From DASWNP01 sp036399175 (GTDB lineage Bacteria; Acidobacteriota; Blastocatellia; Pyrinomonadales; Pyrinomonadaceae), in the NCBI GenBank assembly GCA_036399175.1, contig DASWNP010000005.1, forward strand, positions 1-64,000: 64,000 nt of DNA. The letters run 5' to 3'. The notes below the pieces were generated by a model that saw only the letters and a list, made by a program, of their open reading frames with translations, was not told the DNA's origin and did no database searches. The translations under genes were made by a program, and so were the position numbers. Below are positions 1-7,678 of the stretch, one piece after another. Numbering within the stretch: the first letter of the stretch is position 1; each line of letters opens with the position of its first letter.

Positions 1-26
1 CTCGACTGAGAAGAGTTGAACGGTTT

Positions 27-143
<117 letters not shown>

Positions 144-150
144 TAAAATC

Positions 151-190
151 AAGCCCGCCAGGTGAACGGCCTGCGCGGGCTTTTGTTTTT
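151..190 (+). terminator. Rho-independent terminator of the rRNA operon
   Basis: AAGCCCGC (151-158) pairs with GCGGGCTT (175-182), and a T-rich run follows (181-190). It lies 8 nt after the 5S gene, as expected for the end of an rRNA transcript. Confidence 0.85.
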
Positions 191-286
191 TCGCAAGATT
201 CGGAAAGATTGCTCGTCAATACCGTGTCACTCCGCGCTTTGTCTCCAGACGCAAAAGGAACTCAGGGTAAGCCGTAAAGAAGAGCT

Positions 287-1156
287 ATGAAATCTCTATC
301 TGCGAAGACTTTTTTGGTCGGGCTGTTGTTTCTGGCATCGGTCTCCGGCTGCGAGACGAAAACGGCAGATGTGAGAGCGCAGCGCGAGCAGTTGAATTCC
401 GACGAGATTTCTGCCGCGCCTGCCGCCGATTCGAGTGAAGCTTCAGTGACTTCTTCAAAGGAAATCCCAACTGCCCGCTATGAAGTCGTCAACACGTTTC
501 CGCACGACAAAGAGGCTTTCACGCAAGGGTTGATTTATCATAACGGCGCGTTGATAGAGAGCACCGGACAGTATGGGGCTTCGACCTTGCGCCGGGTTGA
601 TTTGAAGACGGGAAAGATTCTGAAGAAGACGGACGTGTCGTCGCAGTATTTCGCCGAAGGGTTGACGCTCTTTCGAGACAAAATTTATCAACTGACGTGG
701 ACGACGCGCAAAGGTTTCATCTATGACCCGGAGACTTTCGAGCTTCAGGGCGAGTTCTCTTTCGACGGCGAGGGCTGGGGGCTGACGCACGACGAAGAGA
801 ATCTGATTCTGAGCGACGGCACGAATCAGATTCGCTTTTTAGACCCGGCGACCTTCGAGATTAAGCGGACGATAACGGTGATGGACAAGGGGCGTCCGCT
901 CAGGAACCTAAACGAGCTGGAATACGTCCGGGGAGAAATCTACGCGAACATCTGGCATTCAGACCGTTTGGTTCGCATCGACCCGCGCACGGGCAACATC
1001 CTCGGCTGGATAGACTTGGTGGGGCTACTGCCGAAGGTCGAGCAGCGAGACGAGGAGGCCGTCCTCAACGGCATCGCGTATGACGCGGCGGGCGACAGGC
1101 TCTTCGTGACGGGCAAGCTCTGGCCTAAGCTCTTTGAAATCCGTCTGAAAAACTAG
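287..1156 (+). CDS. Glutaminyl-peptide cyclotransferase (plant-type beta-propeller), lipoprotein
   Basis: This 289-residue protein belongs to the plant-type glutaminyl cyclase family, five-bladed beta-propellers that convert N-terminal Gln of peptides to pyroglutamate. The N-terminus is a lipoprotein signal with the lipobox SVSGC, so the mature protein is probably membrane-anchored outside the cytoplasm. Family blocks are visible in order: FTQGL, YFAEGLTL, EGWGLT, NELEYV with ANIW, and NGIA with TGKLWP. A linker rich in Ala, Ser and Glu (about residues 25-65) separates the lipid anchor from the propeller. The ATG follows AAGAAGAG. The family is clear; the natural substrate is unknown. Confidence 0.88.
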   Translation: MKSLSAKTFLVGLLFLASVSGCETKTADVRAQREQLNSDEISAAPAADSSEASVTSSKEIPTARYEVVNTFPHDKEAFTQGLIYHNGALIESTGQYGASTLRRVDLKTGKILKKTDVSSQYFAEGLTLFRDKIYQLTWTTRKGFIYDPETFELQGEFSFDGEGWGLTHDEENLILSDGTNQIRFLDPATFEIKRTITVMDKGRPLRNLNELEYVRGEIYANIWHSDRLVRIDPRTGNILGWIDLVGLLPKVEQRDEEAVLNGIAYDAAGDRLFVTGKLWPKLFEIRLKN

Positions 1157-1251
1157 AAAAAGAGCGTCCGGAGAGCGAAACTTAGAGGCTTCGGGCGCAT
1201 CTCGGTTCTATCAGGAATCTTTTCCGGTTTTCAGACCGAAGCGTAAACGTT

Positions 1252-3465
1252 TTGAGTTTCGACACTTTCTTTAGGGCTGCTTCTTATGGAACGGTCGCGT
1301 GCGGCGCGTTGGGGCTCGCCGCGTCGGGCGGCATGGGCGCGGGGTTAGCCGTCGCGTTTGTTCTGGTGCTCGTGGGCGCGTGGGTGTCGGAGGGTCGCAG
1401 GTGGCAGTTATCGGAGCGCACAGGGCTCGTAGTGGTGCTTCTGTCGATGCCTCTGTTTTATCTCGACTGGAAATTTCAGGGAGGCGCAGGCGTTGGCAGC
1501 GAGCGGGCGCAGGTGGCAGTCTCAGCGCTCGTACACCTGACGCTCTTTCTGTCATCGGTCAAGCTCTTTCAGATTAAAGCCGACCGCGACTGGCTGTTTC
1601 TCTATCTCATCTCATTCTTTGAAATCCTCCTGGCCGCCGGGTTGAGCATCAGCCCTCTCTTCATGCTGATGCTCGGCCTCTACATGTTCTCGGCACTGCT
1701 GACAATCGTGAGCTTCGAGCTGCGCAGGGCGCACAGACGCGTTCCTGCCGGCGAGGTGCGTCTGCTCGTCGCGCATGAAGCGACGTTGATGAGCCGCCTT
1801 TGGAATCGACGCAGATGGGGCGGGGCGCGTATGCTTCGACGACTGCCGCTCGCCGCTCTCTGCCTGCTCATACTGATTTTCGCGCTGGCACTCCCGATAT
1901 TTTTCATCACACCGCGCTTCGGCAGCAGCGCCATGACAATAGCGGGCGGAGGTGCAACCGGCTACGTCGGCTTCTCCGACCGCGTCTCGCTCGGCGAAAT
2001 CGGTCGCTTGCAGCAAAACGACCGCATCGTCATGCGCGTGCGCGTGGACGATCCACAGGCCGAGCGCAACCGAGACCTGCGCTGGCGCGGCGTGGCGCTC
2101 GACGAATTTAGCGGGCGTGAGTGGAAGAGGTCGATTAGAAACAGCGACGCCGTGCCGCGCAGCGAGCGCGACCGATACCAGTTCGGCACGACGACGCACC
2201 TTGAACACCTGACGACGCAGACCTTTTTTCTCGAACCGATTGATACGCCCGTGCTCTTCGCCGCGCCACGCACCCTCGCCCTGCAAGGTGCGCTGCCGTT
2301 CGTCCGGCGCGACAAAGAAGGCGCGCTCACCACCAGTCTGCATCTGCAAGAGCGCCTGACTTATCGCGCCTATTCCGACACGGTTGAGCCTCCGGCTGAA
2401 ATTCTACGCAGGGACGTTGCCGTCTACCCGCAGGAGATGAGGCGTTACTTGCAACGGCCTGAAAATCTCGACCCGCGCATCGAGCAGCTTGCCGGAGCGG
2501 TCGTCGAGCGTTACGGCGCCGCGAACGTTTACGATAAAGCTCGCGCCATCGAAGACCATCTGAACAACGCCTACGGCTACACGCTGGAGATGCGCGCGGG
2601 CGGCTCAGACCCGCTTGCCGATTTTCTGTTTCGCGTGCGCGCCGGACACTGCGAGTATTTTTCGACGGCGATGGCCGTCATGCTGCGCACGCAGGGCATC
2701 GCGGCGCGCGTCGTCAACGGCTTTCAGATGGGCGAGTACAACGACGCGGCAGACGCTTACACGGTCAGGCAGAAGAACGCGCATTCGTGGGTCGAGGTCT
2801 ATTTCCCGAAGGCTGACGCGTGGGTGACTTTCGACCCGACGCCGCCTGCGGGTCGGACGCTGACGACCGAGTCGGGCGGCCTTCGCGCGCAACTGAACAA
2901 GTATGCCGAGGCGCTTGAGCTGTTTTGGATTCAGTACGTCGTCGCTTATGATAGGCAGGAACAGAGAACACTGGCGGGCGCACTGCGGAGGCGTTGGAGC
3001 GAGTATCGTCAACTCGCGGGGCTCAACCTCGATGCTCTGGCGGCGACGATTCGCTCCTGGTGGGAAGGCTCGCCCGAAGATGCAGGAGGCGCAAAGAGCC
3101 TTTCGCGCACGTCGCGCATCGCGCTGCTTCTCTTCGCGTGCGCTCTGACGTTCGCGCTTCTGGTCTACGGGCGAAGGCTATGGCGAAAGGGTTTCAACCG
3201 TCGCCTTACTCATGGAGAAGAGGTCGATAGAAGCGGCTCGATCGTGGCGTTTTACCAGCGCATGCTTGAGGCGCTCGAAGCGCGCGGCCTGCGGCGGGCG
3301 GCTCATCAGACGCCTCTGGAATTTGCCGCCGCCACAGGCATCCCCGAAGCCCTCTCTCTGACGCGCGCCTATCATCGCGTTCGCTACGGCAAAGAGAAAC
3401 TCTCGACGACGGAGGTCGCCGAAGTCGAAGAATATTTACGCAGAGTGGAAGAGAAGAACTCGTAA
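1252..3465 (+). CDS. TgpA-like transglutaminase, membrane protein (DUF3488/transglutaminase/DUF4129)
   Basis: A 737-residue membrane protein. About six transmembrane segments fill residues 5-215, an extracytoplasmic transglutaminase-like domain lies around 400-540, one transmembrane helix lies near 625-645, and a DUF4129-like tail follows. The papain-type triad is visible as Cys467 (GHCEYFS), His511 (NAHSWVEVYF) and Asp528 (TFDPTPP). The start is TTG (1252-1254). Related genes commonly follow MoxR ATPase and DUF58 genes; neither is present here. The stop codon is the first TAA of the adjoining heptamer hairpin. The substrate is unknown. Confidence 0.88.
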   Translation: MSFDTFFRAASYGTVACGALGLAASGGMGAGLAVAFVLVLVGAWVSEGRRWQLSERTGLVVVLLSMPLFYLDWKFQGGAGVGSERAQVAVSALVHLTLFLSSVKLFQIKADRDWLFLYLISFFEILLAAGLSISPLFMLMLGLYMFSALLTIVSFELRRAHRRVPAGEVRLLVAHEATLMSRLWNRRRWGGARMLRRLPLAALCLLILIFALALPIFFITPRFGSSAMTIAGGGATGYVGFSDRVSLGEIGRLQQNDRIVMRVRVDDPQAERNRDLRWRGVALDEFSGREWKRSIRNSDAVPRSERDRYQFGTTTHLEHLTTQTFFLEPIDTPVLFAAPRTLALQGALPFVRRDKEGALTTSLHLQERLTYRAYSDTVEPPAEILRRDVAVYPQEMRRYLQRPENLDPRIEQLAGAVVERYGAANVYDKARAIEDHLNNAYGYTLEMRAGGSDPLADFLFRVRAGHCEYFSTAMAVMLRTQGIAARVVNGFQMGEYNDAADAYTVRQKNAHSWVEVYFPKADAWVTFDPTPPAGRTLTTESGGLRAQLNKYAEALELFWIQYVVAYDRQEQRTLAGALRRRWSEYRQLAGLNLDALAATIRSWWEGSPEDAGGAKSLSRTSRIALLLFACALTFALLVYGRRLWRKGFNRRLTHGEEVDRSGSIVAFYQRMLEALEARGLRRAAHQTPLEFAAATGIPEALSLTRAYHRVRYGKEKLSTTEVAEVEEYLRRVEEKNS

Positions 3466-3575
3466 ATGGTAAATCGTAAATGGTGAATAGTTAAAACCTG
3501 TTCTTTCTATTTACGATTGACGATTCACGATTGACGGCTTTTATCTGTTTACGATTTACCATTTACGATTTACCA
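3461..3575. repeat. Heptamer hairpin 1 (TAAATGG/TAAATCG type)
   Basis: The left arm (3461-3490) is made of 7-bp words such as TAAATGG, TAAATCG and TGAATAG. After a 15-nt loop the right arm (3507-3575) carries the reverse-complement words (ATTTACG, ATTTACC). The arm includes the stop codon of the upstream gene and ends 3 bp before the rimO start. Confidence 0.85.
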
Positions 3576-3578
3576 AGA

Positions 3579-4940
3579 ATGAAAAAAATAGGATTCATCA
3601 GTTTGGGATGCCCGAAGAATCTCGTGGATAGCGAGGTGATGATGGGCAAGCTTGAGCAGTCGGGTTATGAGATTACGAGGGACGCGAGCGAGGCCGAGAC
3701 GCTGGTGGTGAACACTTGCGGCTTCATCGACGCGGCCAAGCGCGAGTCGATTGATGCGATTCTGGAGGCTGCGCGTTTGAAGTCGGAGGGCAGTTGCCGT
3801 CGGCTGGTCGTGGCGGGCTGTCTGGTGGAGCGTTACCGCGACGAGCTGCGGGCAGAGATTCCCGAAGTCGATGCGTTTATCGGGACGAGCCAGATTAACG
3901 ACATCACAACTGTCTGCGACGAGAAGACGAAGACGCGCGAGCTTCCCGTCCTCCAGCTCGGCAACCAGACCGCGACTTACCTCTACGACGAATCGACGCC
4001 GCGCGTGCTCGCCACGCCCGGCTACAGCGCCTACGTCAAAATCGCCGAAGGCTGCGACCGCCCTTGCGCCTTCTGTTTCATCCCGCAGATGCGCGGACAT
4101 TTTCGCAGCCGTCGCTTCGGCTCGGTCGTGAGCGAAGCACGAAAGCTTGCCGAGAATGGCGTCAAAGAGTTAATCCTCGTCGCACAGGATTCGTCGCGCT
4201 ACGGGGAGGATTTAGGGCAGCCCGACGGGCTCGCACATCTCCTGCGCGAGCTTTCGCACCTCGAAGCCGTCGAGTGGGTGCGCGTCATGTACACCTACCC
4301 GACGCACATCAGCGACGCCTTCCTCGACGTGCTCGCCGAAGAGCCGAAGGCCGTCAAGTATCTCGACATGCCTTTGCAGCACGCCTCGCAGAACGTCCTG
4401 AAGCTGATGAAGCGCGGCGGAAATCGCGCGAGCCTCGAACGTCTCATCGAGCGCGTCCGACGCCGTGTGCCAGGGCTAGCCGTTCGCACAACCTTCATCA
4501 CAGGCTTCCCCGGCGAGACCGAGGAAGACTTCGAGGAACTGCTCGGCTTCGTCCGCAGCGTCGAGTTCGACCGCGTCGGCGTCTTCACTTACTCGGACGA
4601 AGAGGGCACGGCGGCCTTCGACCTGCCCGGCAAAGTTGACCCGAAGGTGGCCGCACGTCGCCGCACGCGTCTGATGAAAGAGCAGAAGCGCATCTCTCTG
4701 AAGCGCAACCGCGCACGCGTCGGCTCAACCGTGCGCGTGCTCTTCGAGGGCGCGTCCAAAGAGACCGACCTGCTCTGGCAGGGACGAATGGAGACGCAAG
4801 CGCCCGACATCGACGGCTGCGTCCTCATCAACGATGCTCCAGACGACTACACGCCCGCGCCCGGCGACTTCGTCAACGTCCTCATCGACGAAGCGCACGA
4901 GTATGACCTCATCGGAAGGATAGTGAGCCGTGAGCGGTGA
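3579..4940 (+). CDS. rimO: Ribosomal protein S12 methylthiotransferase RimO
   Basis: RimO is a radical-SAM enzyme that adds a methylthio group to an aspartate of ribosomal protein S12. Of the 453 residues, the N-terminal MTTase domain has three cluster cysteines (LGCPKN, NTCGFI, AGCLVER), the radical-SAM loop is CDRPCAFC (CxxxCxxC), and a TRAM domain closes the protein. The ATG at 3579 gives the family N-terminus MKKIGFISLGCPKN; the open frame extends 48 nt further upstream, but only into repeat DNA. The last residues (VSRER) and the stop are encoded by the heptamer repeat that follows. No Shine-Dalgarno sequence precedes the start. Confidence 0.95.
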   Translation: MKKIGFISLGCPKNLVDSEVMMGKLEQSGYEITRDASEAETLVVNTCGFIDAAKRESIDAILEAARLKSEGSCRRLVVAGCLVERYRDELRAEIPEVDAFIGTSQINDITTVCDEKTKTRELPVLQLGNQTATYLYDESTPRVLATPGYSAYVKIAEGCDRPCAFCFIPQMRGHFRSRRFGSVVSEARKLAENGVKELILVAQDSSRYGEDLGQPDGLAHLLRELSHLEAVEWVRVMYTYPTHISDAFLDVLAEEPKAVKYLDMPLQHASQNVLKLMKRGGNRASLERLIERVRRRVPGLAVRTTFITGFPGETEEDFEELLGFVRSVEFDRVGVFTYSDEEGTAAFDLPGKVDPKVAARRRTRLMKEQKRISLKRNRARVGSTVRVLFEGASKETDLLWQGRMETQAPDIDGCVLINDAPDDYTPAPGDFVNVLIDEAHEYDLIGRIVSRER

Positions 4941-4994
4941 GCCGTAAGCAGTTCTCCTGCTTTAACTGCTCACCGCTCACCGCTTACTGCTCAC
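4923..4994. repeat. Heptamer hairpin 2 (GTGAGCC type)
   Basis: The left arm (4923-4953) consists of GTGAGCC, GTGAGCG and GTAAGCA words. The right arm (4964-4994) carries the complements GCTCACC and GCTTACT. The rimO stop codon (4938-4940) lies in the left arm, and the pgpA ATG begins 3 bp after the right arm. Confidence 0.83.
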
Positions 4995-4997
4995 TTT

Positions 4998-5612
4998 ATG
5001 AAAGTCGTTAAAGAATCGAGCGACGAGCTGAATGCGCCGGTGGTGACGCGGGCTTACGTGGCGCGTGCGCCGCGCCGCAGGCGAAGCGCGGGCGATTACT
5101 TGGCGCTCGGAGTGGCGACGTGCGGCGTAGGCTTTATGCCGGTCGCGCCGGGGACGTGGGGGTCGGCGGTCGGCGTCGGGATTTACATGCTTTTGCGCGA
5201 GGCGAGCGCGCGACTTTTCGCTTACGCGGCGATGCGCGGTTGGAGCTTGCCGCCGCTCGAAGCTTTTCGGACGACGTTCGTGCTGCTGATGCTCGTCCTT
5301 ATCGTCATCGCGGGCATCTGGGCGGCGACGAAGACGGAGAGCCTGCTCGGACGCAAAGACCCCGGCGCGGTCGTCGTCGATGAAGTCGCAGGGCAGTTAA
5401 TCACGTTTCTGTTCGTGCCTTTGAACTCGGGGCTGTGGGCAATCGTCGCGGGCTTTCTCGCCTTTCGCCTCTTCGACATCTGGAAGCCCTATCCCGTCCG
5501 GCGTCTCGAAGCCTTAGAGTCGGGGCTCGGCATCATGGCCGACGACGTGCTCGCCGGTGCGTACGCCGCCGCGCTCATGTCTTTGCTGACATCTATCTAT
5601 CTACTCTTGTAA
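4998..5612 (+). CDS. pgpA: Phosphatidylglycerophosphatase A
   Basis: PgpA dephosphorylates phosphatidylglycerophosphate to phosphatidylglycerol at the inner membrane. The 204 residues show the family signatures GVGFMPVAPGTWGS near residue 45, DPGAVVVDEVAGQ near 120, and FRLFDIWKPYPV followed by GIMADDVLAG near 155-185. There are about four hydrophobic helices. An N-terminal basic extension of about 30 residues precedes the domain. The ATG lies directly after the heptamer hairpin with no recognisable ribosome-binding site. Confidence 0.9.
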   Translation: MKVVKESSDELNAPVVTRAYVARAPRRRRSAGDYLALGVATCGVGFMPVAPGTWGSAVGVGIYMLLREASARLFAYAAMRGWSLPPLEAFRTTFVLLMLVLIVIAGIWAATKTESLLGRKDPGAVVVDEVAGQLITFLFVPLNSGLWAIVAGFLAFRLFDIWKPYPVRRLEALESGLGIMADDVLAGAYAAALMSLLTSIYLLL

Positions 5613-5623
5613 AAGGAGAGCCA

Positions 5624-5884
5624 ATGGAAGAAGCGAGAGACCCTGAATCGGCGGTCGATACGCCGGACGACGCGGGCAAAGAGAGCAGCCGCACGAGCCG
5701 TAACGATGATGCGACCAGCGACGCAACGCTCGGCGACCTAGAACAAACTCAGAAATCTTCCGAAGGTCGAAGCGGCACGACGACCGGCGACAGCAGCTCA
5801 AATGTCACACCCTCGCCCGACGGCGCTTTCGACGAAAAAGGCTCAGGCCGCGCCGACGGCGGCGACTCCGGCGGGCCGATGTGA
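5624..5884 (+). CDS. Hypothetical acidic, disordered protein
   Basis: An 86-residue hydrophilic protein rich in Asp, Glu, Ser, Thr and Gly, with no cysteine, no hydrophobic segment and no recognisable domain. A good ribosome-binding site (AAAGGAG, 5612-5618) precedes the ATG, and the start lies 11 bp after pgpA, so it is probably co-transcribed. The composition suggests an intrinsically disordered protein. I do not recognise the family. Confidence 0.6.
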   Translation: MEEARDPESAVDTPDDAGKESSRTSRNDDATSDATLGDLEQTQKSSEGRSGTTTGDSSSNVTPSPDGAFDEKGSGRADGGDSGGPM

Positions 5885-5888
5885 AGCG

Positions 5889-5959
5889 GACGATAGACGA
5901 TGGACGATAGCCAATCCGTTTTCGTCCATCGTCTATGGTCTATCGTCTGTCGTCTATTT
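5889..5959. repeat. Heptamer hairpin 3 (GACGATA type)
   Basis: Left arm words are GACGATA and GACGATG (from 5889). The right arm (5923-5958) carries TCCATCG and TCTATCG complements. It fills the gap between the small acidic protein and serA, ending 8 bp before the serA ATG. Confidence 0.83.
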
Positions 5960-5966
5960 GAAAACA

Positions 5967-7562
5967 ATGACCGACATCAAAATACTTGTTTCCGACGATG
6001 TGAGCGAGGGCGGGCTTGAGCCTTTGCGGGCGGCGGGCTTCGCGGTGGAGAAGCGGACGGGGCTCAAGTTCGACGATTTGTGCGAGGCCGTGCAGGGGTG
6101 CGAGGGTCTCATCGTGCGCAGCGAGACGAAGGTGAGCGCCGCTTTGATGGATAGAGCGGCGGGGCTTCGCGCGGTCGGACGCGCGGGCGTCGGCGTCGAT
6201 AACATCGACGTTCCGGCGGCGACCTCTCGCGGTATCGTCGTGATGAACGCGCCGGACGGCAACACGATGACGACCGCCGAGCATACGCTGGCGCTTTTGC
6301 TCGCGCTGGCGCGACGCGTGCCGCAGGGCAACGCGAGCTTGCGCGCGGGGCGTTGGGAGCGAAAGAAATTCGTCGGCGTCGAGCTGAGGGGCAAGACGCT
6401 CGGCATCGTCGGCCTAGGGCGCATTGGTCGGGTGGTGGCGAGCCGCGCGCTCGGCTTCGAGATGAAGATAGTCGCCTTCGACCCTTTCACCGCGCCGGAG
6501 CAGGCGAGGGAATTCGACGTAGAGCTTCTGCCGCTCGAAGAGGTCTGCGCGCGCGCCGACTTTCTGACTATCCACACGCCGCTTACGCCCGAGACGCGCG
6601 GCATCATCGGCGAGCGTGAGCTTCGGCGCATGAAGCCGGGCGCACGCGTCATCAACTGCGCGCGCGGGGGACTCGTTGACGAGCGTGCGCTCTACACTGC
6701 GATTAAAGAGGGGCGCATCGCGGGCGCGGCGCTCGACGTGTTTGAGGAAGAGCCGCCCTCCGCCGAACATCCCTTGCTCGCGCTCGAAGAGGTTATCGCC
6801 ACGCCGCATCTCGGCGCATCGACGAGAGAGGCGCAGGAGGGGGTAGCCGTCACGGTGGCCGAGCAGATGCGCGACTATTTCCTGACGGGCGCGTTGCGCG
6901 GGGCGGTCAACGTGCCAGCCGTCGGCGCGCAGGAGTTGAGCGCCTTACAGCCTTACATCGAGCTGGCCGAAGGTCTCGGAAGATTTCACGCGCAGTTGAT
7001 TGACGAGCCGGTGCGTGAAGTTCGCATCGAGTATGCAGGCGAGATGGAGGATGCGGACGCTGCGCCGGTGACGCGCTCTTTCCTCGCCGGACTGCTGCGC
7101 GGCATGAGCGCGCGCGTCAACGTCGTCAACGCCCTGCTCATCGCAGAGGAGCGCGGCATCTCCGTCACGTCCTCTTACAAACATGCCGGGGCGAACGAGC
7201 TGACGCCCGCCATACGCTCAAGCGTCGTCACGATCGGCGGCGAGCAGAACGTCTCGGGAGCATTCTTCGGCGCTCGCAGCGACGGGCGCATCACAGAGAT
7301 AAACGGTTTTCGCATCGAGGCGATTCCCAAAGGTCACATGCTGGTGACGCGTACGCGCGACGTGCCCGGCGTCATCGGTCGCATCGGCACTTGCCTCGGC
7401 AGGCACGGCGTCAACATCGGTCAGTTTCATCTCGGACGACAGGAGCGAGGCGGCGAGGCGATGGCGATTATCGAAATCGACGCGCAGCTCGACGAGCCTA
7501 CTCTCACAGAGCTTCGCTCCTACGAAGAAGTCATCTCCGCTCGTCAAATCGAGCTGGCCTGA
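5967..7562 (+). CDS. serA: D-3-phosphoglycerate dehydrogenase
   Basis: SerA catalyses the first committed step of serine synthesis, oxidising 3-phosphoglycerate with NAD. The 531 residues have the long-form layout: substrate domain, Rossmann domain with GLGRIGR (about residue 150), catalytic Arg in NCARGGLVDE, the Glu and His of EEPP and TPHLGAST, an intervening domain (about 320-450), and a C-terminal ACT domain (GHMLVTRTRDVPGVIG). The start is the ATG at 5967; an open frame continues upstream only through repeat DNA. No Shine-Dalgarno is seen before this ATG. Confidence 0.95.
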   Translation: MTDIKILVSDDVSEGGLEPLRAAGFAVEKRTGLKFDDLCEAVQGCEGLIVRSETKVSAALMDRAAGLRAVGRAGVGVDNIDVPAATSRGIVVMNAPDGNTMTTAEHTLALLLALARRVPQGNASLRAGRWERKKFVGVELRGKTLGIVGLGRIGRVVASRALGFEMKIVAFDPFTAPEQAREFDVELLPLEEVCARADFLTIHTPLTPETRGIIGERELRRMKPGARVINCARGGLVDERALYTAIKEGRIAGAALDVFEEEPPSAEHPLLALEEVIATPHLGASTREAQEGVAVTVAEQMRDYFLTGALRGAVNVPAVGAQELSALQPYIELAEGLGRFHAQLIDEPVREVRIEYAGEMEDADAAPVTRSFLAGLLRGMSARVNVVNALLIAEERGISVTSSYKHAGANELTPAIRSSVVTIGGEQNVSGAFFGARSDGRITEINGFRIEAIPKGHMLVTRTRDVPGVIGRIGTCLGRHGVNIGQFHLGRQERGGEAMAIIEIDAQLDEPTLTELRSYEEVISARQIELA

Positions 7563-7573
7563 TGGTGGAGGAT

Positions 7574-7678
7574 GGGGGATAGGGGTTGGGGGTTGGGGAA
7601 AACCAAAAACTTTCGACGCCTATCCAGCCGCTTTTCTTCCCGGCTTTTTTCTTCCCCAACCCCTATCTCCTAACCCCC
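7574..7678. repeat. Heptamer hairpin 4 (GGGGTTG type), between convergent genes
   Basis: The G-rich left arm (7574-7600) has GGGGATA and GGGGTTG words. The C-rich right arm (7653-7678) has the complements. It lies between the ends of serA and the minus-strand VWFA gene, the only element of the set between convergent genes, where it may also act as a terminator. Confidence 0.75.

Noticed and set aside
3531..3578. Upstream extension of rimO
   Set aside because: It translates only repeat DNA; the conserved N-terminus begins at 3579. The same reasoning applies to upstream extensions of serA, aroC, fmt and pth.
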